Assembly: GCA_916700875.1 (NCBI GenBank) | Contig: CAKAKS010000066.1 | Location: 20,141,490-20,205,489, forward strand | Origin: Sebastes aleutianus | Lineage: Eukaryota; Chordata; Actinopteri; Perciformes; Sebastidae | DNA: 64,000 bases | Direction: 5' to 3' | Shown: piece after piece, positions 62,948-64,000 of the stretch | Position numbering within the stretch: the stretch's first letter is position 1 | Layout: every line of letters begins with the position of its first letter | Notes under the pieces: generated by a model | Databases searched by the model: none | Told to the model about the DNA's origin: nothing | Seen by the model: the letters and a program-made list of their open reading frames with translations, nothing else | Made by a program: the position numbers and the translations under genes

Positions 62948-63881
62948 GGACATGCATATTCAAGTGTAATACGTAGTTAAATACTTATGGATCTCCTCCT
63001 TTAGGCTCTTTGCCAAGACGGTGATCTCAAAGATTTAGGAATCCCCCTTGGACCTCGGAAGAAGATCCTGAACTACGTCAGGAGGAAATGGCTTTCAGAG
63101 GTCAGACAGACTGAAACTATACTGAGTTTTCTTGTTTTGGAACGTATTACCATTACAACCTTTTTACGTTAATATGTTTCTTGGGTCTGGGCTTCGTCTG
63201 GATGAAATTTAGTTGGATGCTTATAATGCTTGGCATTAATCTACTTCCTATTTTTGCAAAAAATTCATATGATTCCATACTAAACTTATTTTTCCCGTGT
63301 GTATGTGTTTAAACAACCATTGATATGGATTGTTTGTCTAATGCTGGCTATGTGGCATGTTTTTATATGTACTTTTATATTCCAAGGTAGGATGAAACAT
63401 TTAAGGGAACTGGTTTACTGTAGACAACAGTGAGAAACAGGTTGTTTGATGCTGCTAATTTAATTTATTGCCAGCTCCTGTTTTGCTTTCCAAATGATAG
63501 TAACCATAAAAAGTATCTACAGTTCAGATATTGTTTAAATAACTTTTTATATTTCTCAATCGAAATAGGGTTGTAAGACGGGGGCAGTACGTCTGCCACC
63601 AGGGTTGCAAGTTCCACCTCAAGTGACCAGCGATGGCGATGGTAACCAGTCTCCAGGATTGACGATGGAGCCGCCCCAGTTCCACAGGGCGCAGTCTGTC
63701 ACCAATTCTGTAGACTACGAATACTTTAACGTCGGCATTGGACAGGTACTACAAATGGACACAGACATATAAAGTTTTGCTTGGGAGTACCAGTAGATAA
63801 AAGCTTTGATGCATCACCTTCCTGCTTCTCTCCTCCCCCCGCTTGCCTGGACAGACCAATGGAGGCATAGCCAAGGGACAG
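56088..63881 (+). CDS. ddhd2: DDHD domain-containing protein 2 (phospholipase A1/triglyceride lipase), 5' part
   Basis: DDHD2 is a cytosolic/Golgi-associated serine lipase of the PA-PLA1 family and a major brain triglyceride lipase. Exons seen: 56088-56207, 59126-59318, 60684-60874, 61025-61114, 61252-61390, 61848-61937, 62037-62178, 62307-62515, 62597-62658, 62782-62901, 63005-63100, 63569-63745, plus a candidate 27-nt exon at 63855-63881. The first 12 give 543 residues in phase. The WWE domain (about 72-165) includes P-H-W-F-F-C and W-F-Y-K-G-D-K-D. The V-H-G-I-G-P-A-C-D-L-R-F-R block and the nucleophile motif G-H-S-L-G (Ser about 390, split by an intron) follow, then a SAM domain (about 413-484) ending G-P-R-K-K-I-L-N-Y. 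The short N-terminus before WWE separates it from SEC23IP. The DDHD domain and stop lie past the right edge. Confidence 0.93.
56295..56520 (-). mobile_element. LINE 3' tail, family 3, in ddhd2 intron 1
   Basis: Minus-strand orientation, ending GAATTTCCCTCGGGATCAAT then AAAGTTAC and (TATC)n. It matches the plus-strand copy at 28985-29155. Confidence 0.7.
57776..58535. mobile_element. TTAA-associated foldback element with residual ORF, ddhd2 intron 1
   Basis: It begins after TTAA (57772-57775) with AGGGTAACTTCAGTATTTTT. About 55 bp near the left end (TGACTAATAGGGACAACAAT and following) recur inverted near 58460-58525. A 46-codon ORF from the ATG at 58183 to a TAA at about 58321 has an acidic N-terminus typical of transposon-encoded proteins, but I recognise no domain. 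The right outer end is degraded into a poly-T tract. Confidence 0.6.
59350..59895 (-). mobile_element. Internally deleted Tc1-like transposon, ddhd2 intron 2
   Basis: The TIRs CACTGATCAGCCATAACATT and AATGTTATGGCTGATCGGTG are flanked by TA (59348-59349 and 59896-59897). The minus strand keeps the transposase N-terminal DNA-binding part: a paired-like HTH, then R-Q-G-Q-G-R-P-R-L and the second HTH. An in-frame stop lies about 20 codons from its Met. The catalytic DDE region is deleted. It is a dead, mobilisable-type relic. Confidence 0.9.
61437..61793. mobile_element. hAT MITE in ddhd2 intron 5
   Basis: The ends TAGAGCTGTGCAATATGGAG and ATATTGCCCAGCTCTA are inverted. The flanks CTCATTTA (61429-61436) and CCCATTTA (61794-61801) are a 7/8 target duplication. 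The interior is rich in ATATCACAATAT-type motifs and is non-coding. Confidence 0.85.
62904..62945. repeat. (CA)n microsatellite directly after a ddhd2 splice donor
   Basis: About 20 CA units start within the first few bases of intron 10 (donor GTAACAC at 62902), in the intron that splits the SAM domain. Confidence 0.9.
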
Positions 63882-64000
63882 GTGTGTCTCACATGGTGTC
63901 CCCATGCTCTCAGGCTCTCTATGATCTCACTGTGCCCGGGGGTTCTTTTCACATACAGTCTGGTCTGATCAGGGAAAACTCAAGGCGACTTGAATTATAG

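Noticed and set aside
63806..64000. Open frame to the right edge as a long last ddhd2 exon
   Set aside because: After 63881 the sequence has no resemblance to DDHD2 and a good donor is present. I treat the rest as intron.

Overview
This window is from a ray-finned (teleost) fish nuclear genome. The genes are split into many short exons with GT-AG junctions, and each rebuilt protein is clearly vertebrate. The introns carry fish-type repeats: hAT MITEs with 8-bp target duplications, a Tc1-like remnant with TA sites, and LINE tails ending in (TTATC)n. I assembled the models by hand from splice sites and reading phase. Every multi-exon model closes in frame from start codon to stop, except the two genes cut by the window edges.

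Layout, left to right. 645-661 (-) is the 17-nt first coding exon of a probable vcp gene, with a CCAAT/CRE promoter to its right. 2241-8847 (-) is fancg: 14 coding exons, 632 aa, a Fanconi anaemia core-complex TPR protein. 12797-17058 (+) is nefh: 4 exons, 764 aa, neurofilament heavy chain. Its TATA promoter lies at the end of a fourfold tandem repeat. 19715-27579 (-) is thoc5: 19 coding exons, 684 aa, an mRNA-export subunit, tail to tail with nefh. 30499-34866 (-) is tfip11: 14 coding exons, 833 aa, a G-patch spliceosome-disassembly factor. 37262-40123 (+) is srrd: 6 exons, 299 aa, head to head with tfip11. 41662-53183 (-) is a CLUH-like clustered-mitochondria gene: 28 exons, 1432 aa. 56088 to the right edge (+) is ddhd2, a phospholipase A1 with WWE, GHSLG and SAM regions; its DDHD domain lies beyond the window.

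The neighbour pairs match vertebrate synteny: VCP-FANCG (human 9p13), and NEFH-THOC5 and TFIP11-SRRD (human 22q12). I see no operon or single pathway. The genes are mostly housekeeping, with ETS-type CCGGAAG promoters at fancg, thoc5, tfip11 and srrd, plus one neuronal gene (nefh). The striking content is how repeats interact with gene signals. These cases include a multiplied TATA promoter, (TTATC)n LINE tails just upstream of two splice acceptors, a hAT insertion whose target duplication contains a splice donor, two GC-AG introns, a 44-bp minisatellite abutting a donor, and a candidate 27-nt microexon.
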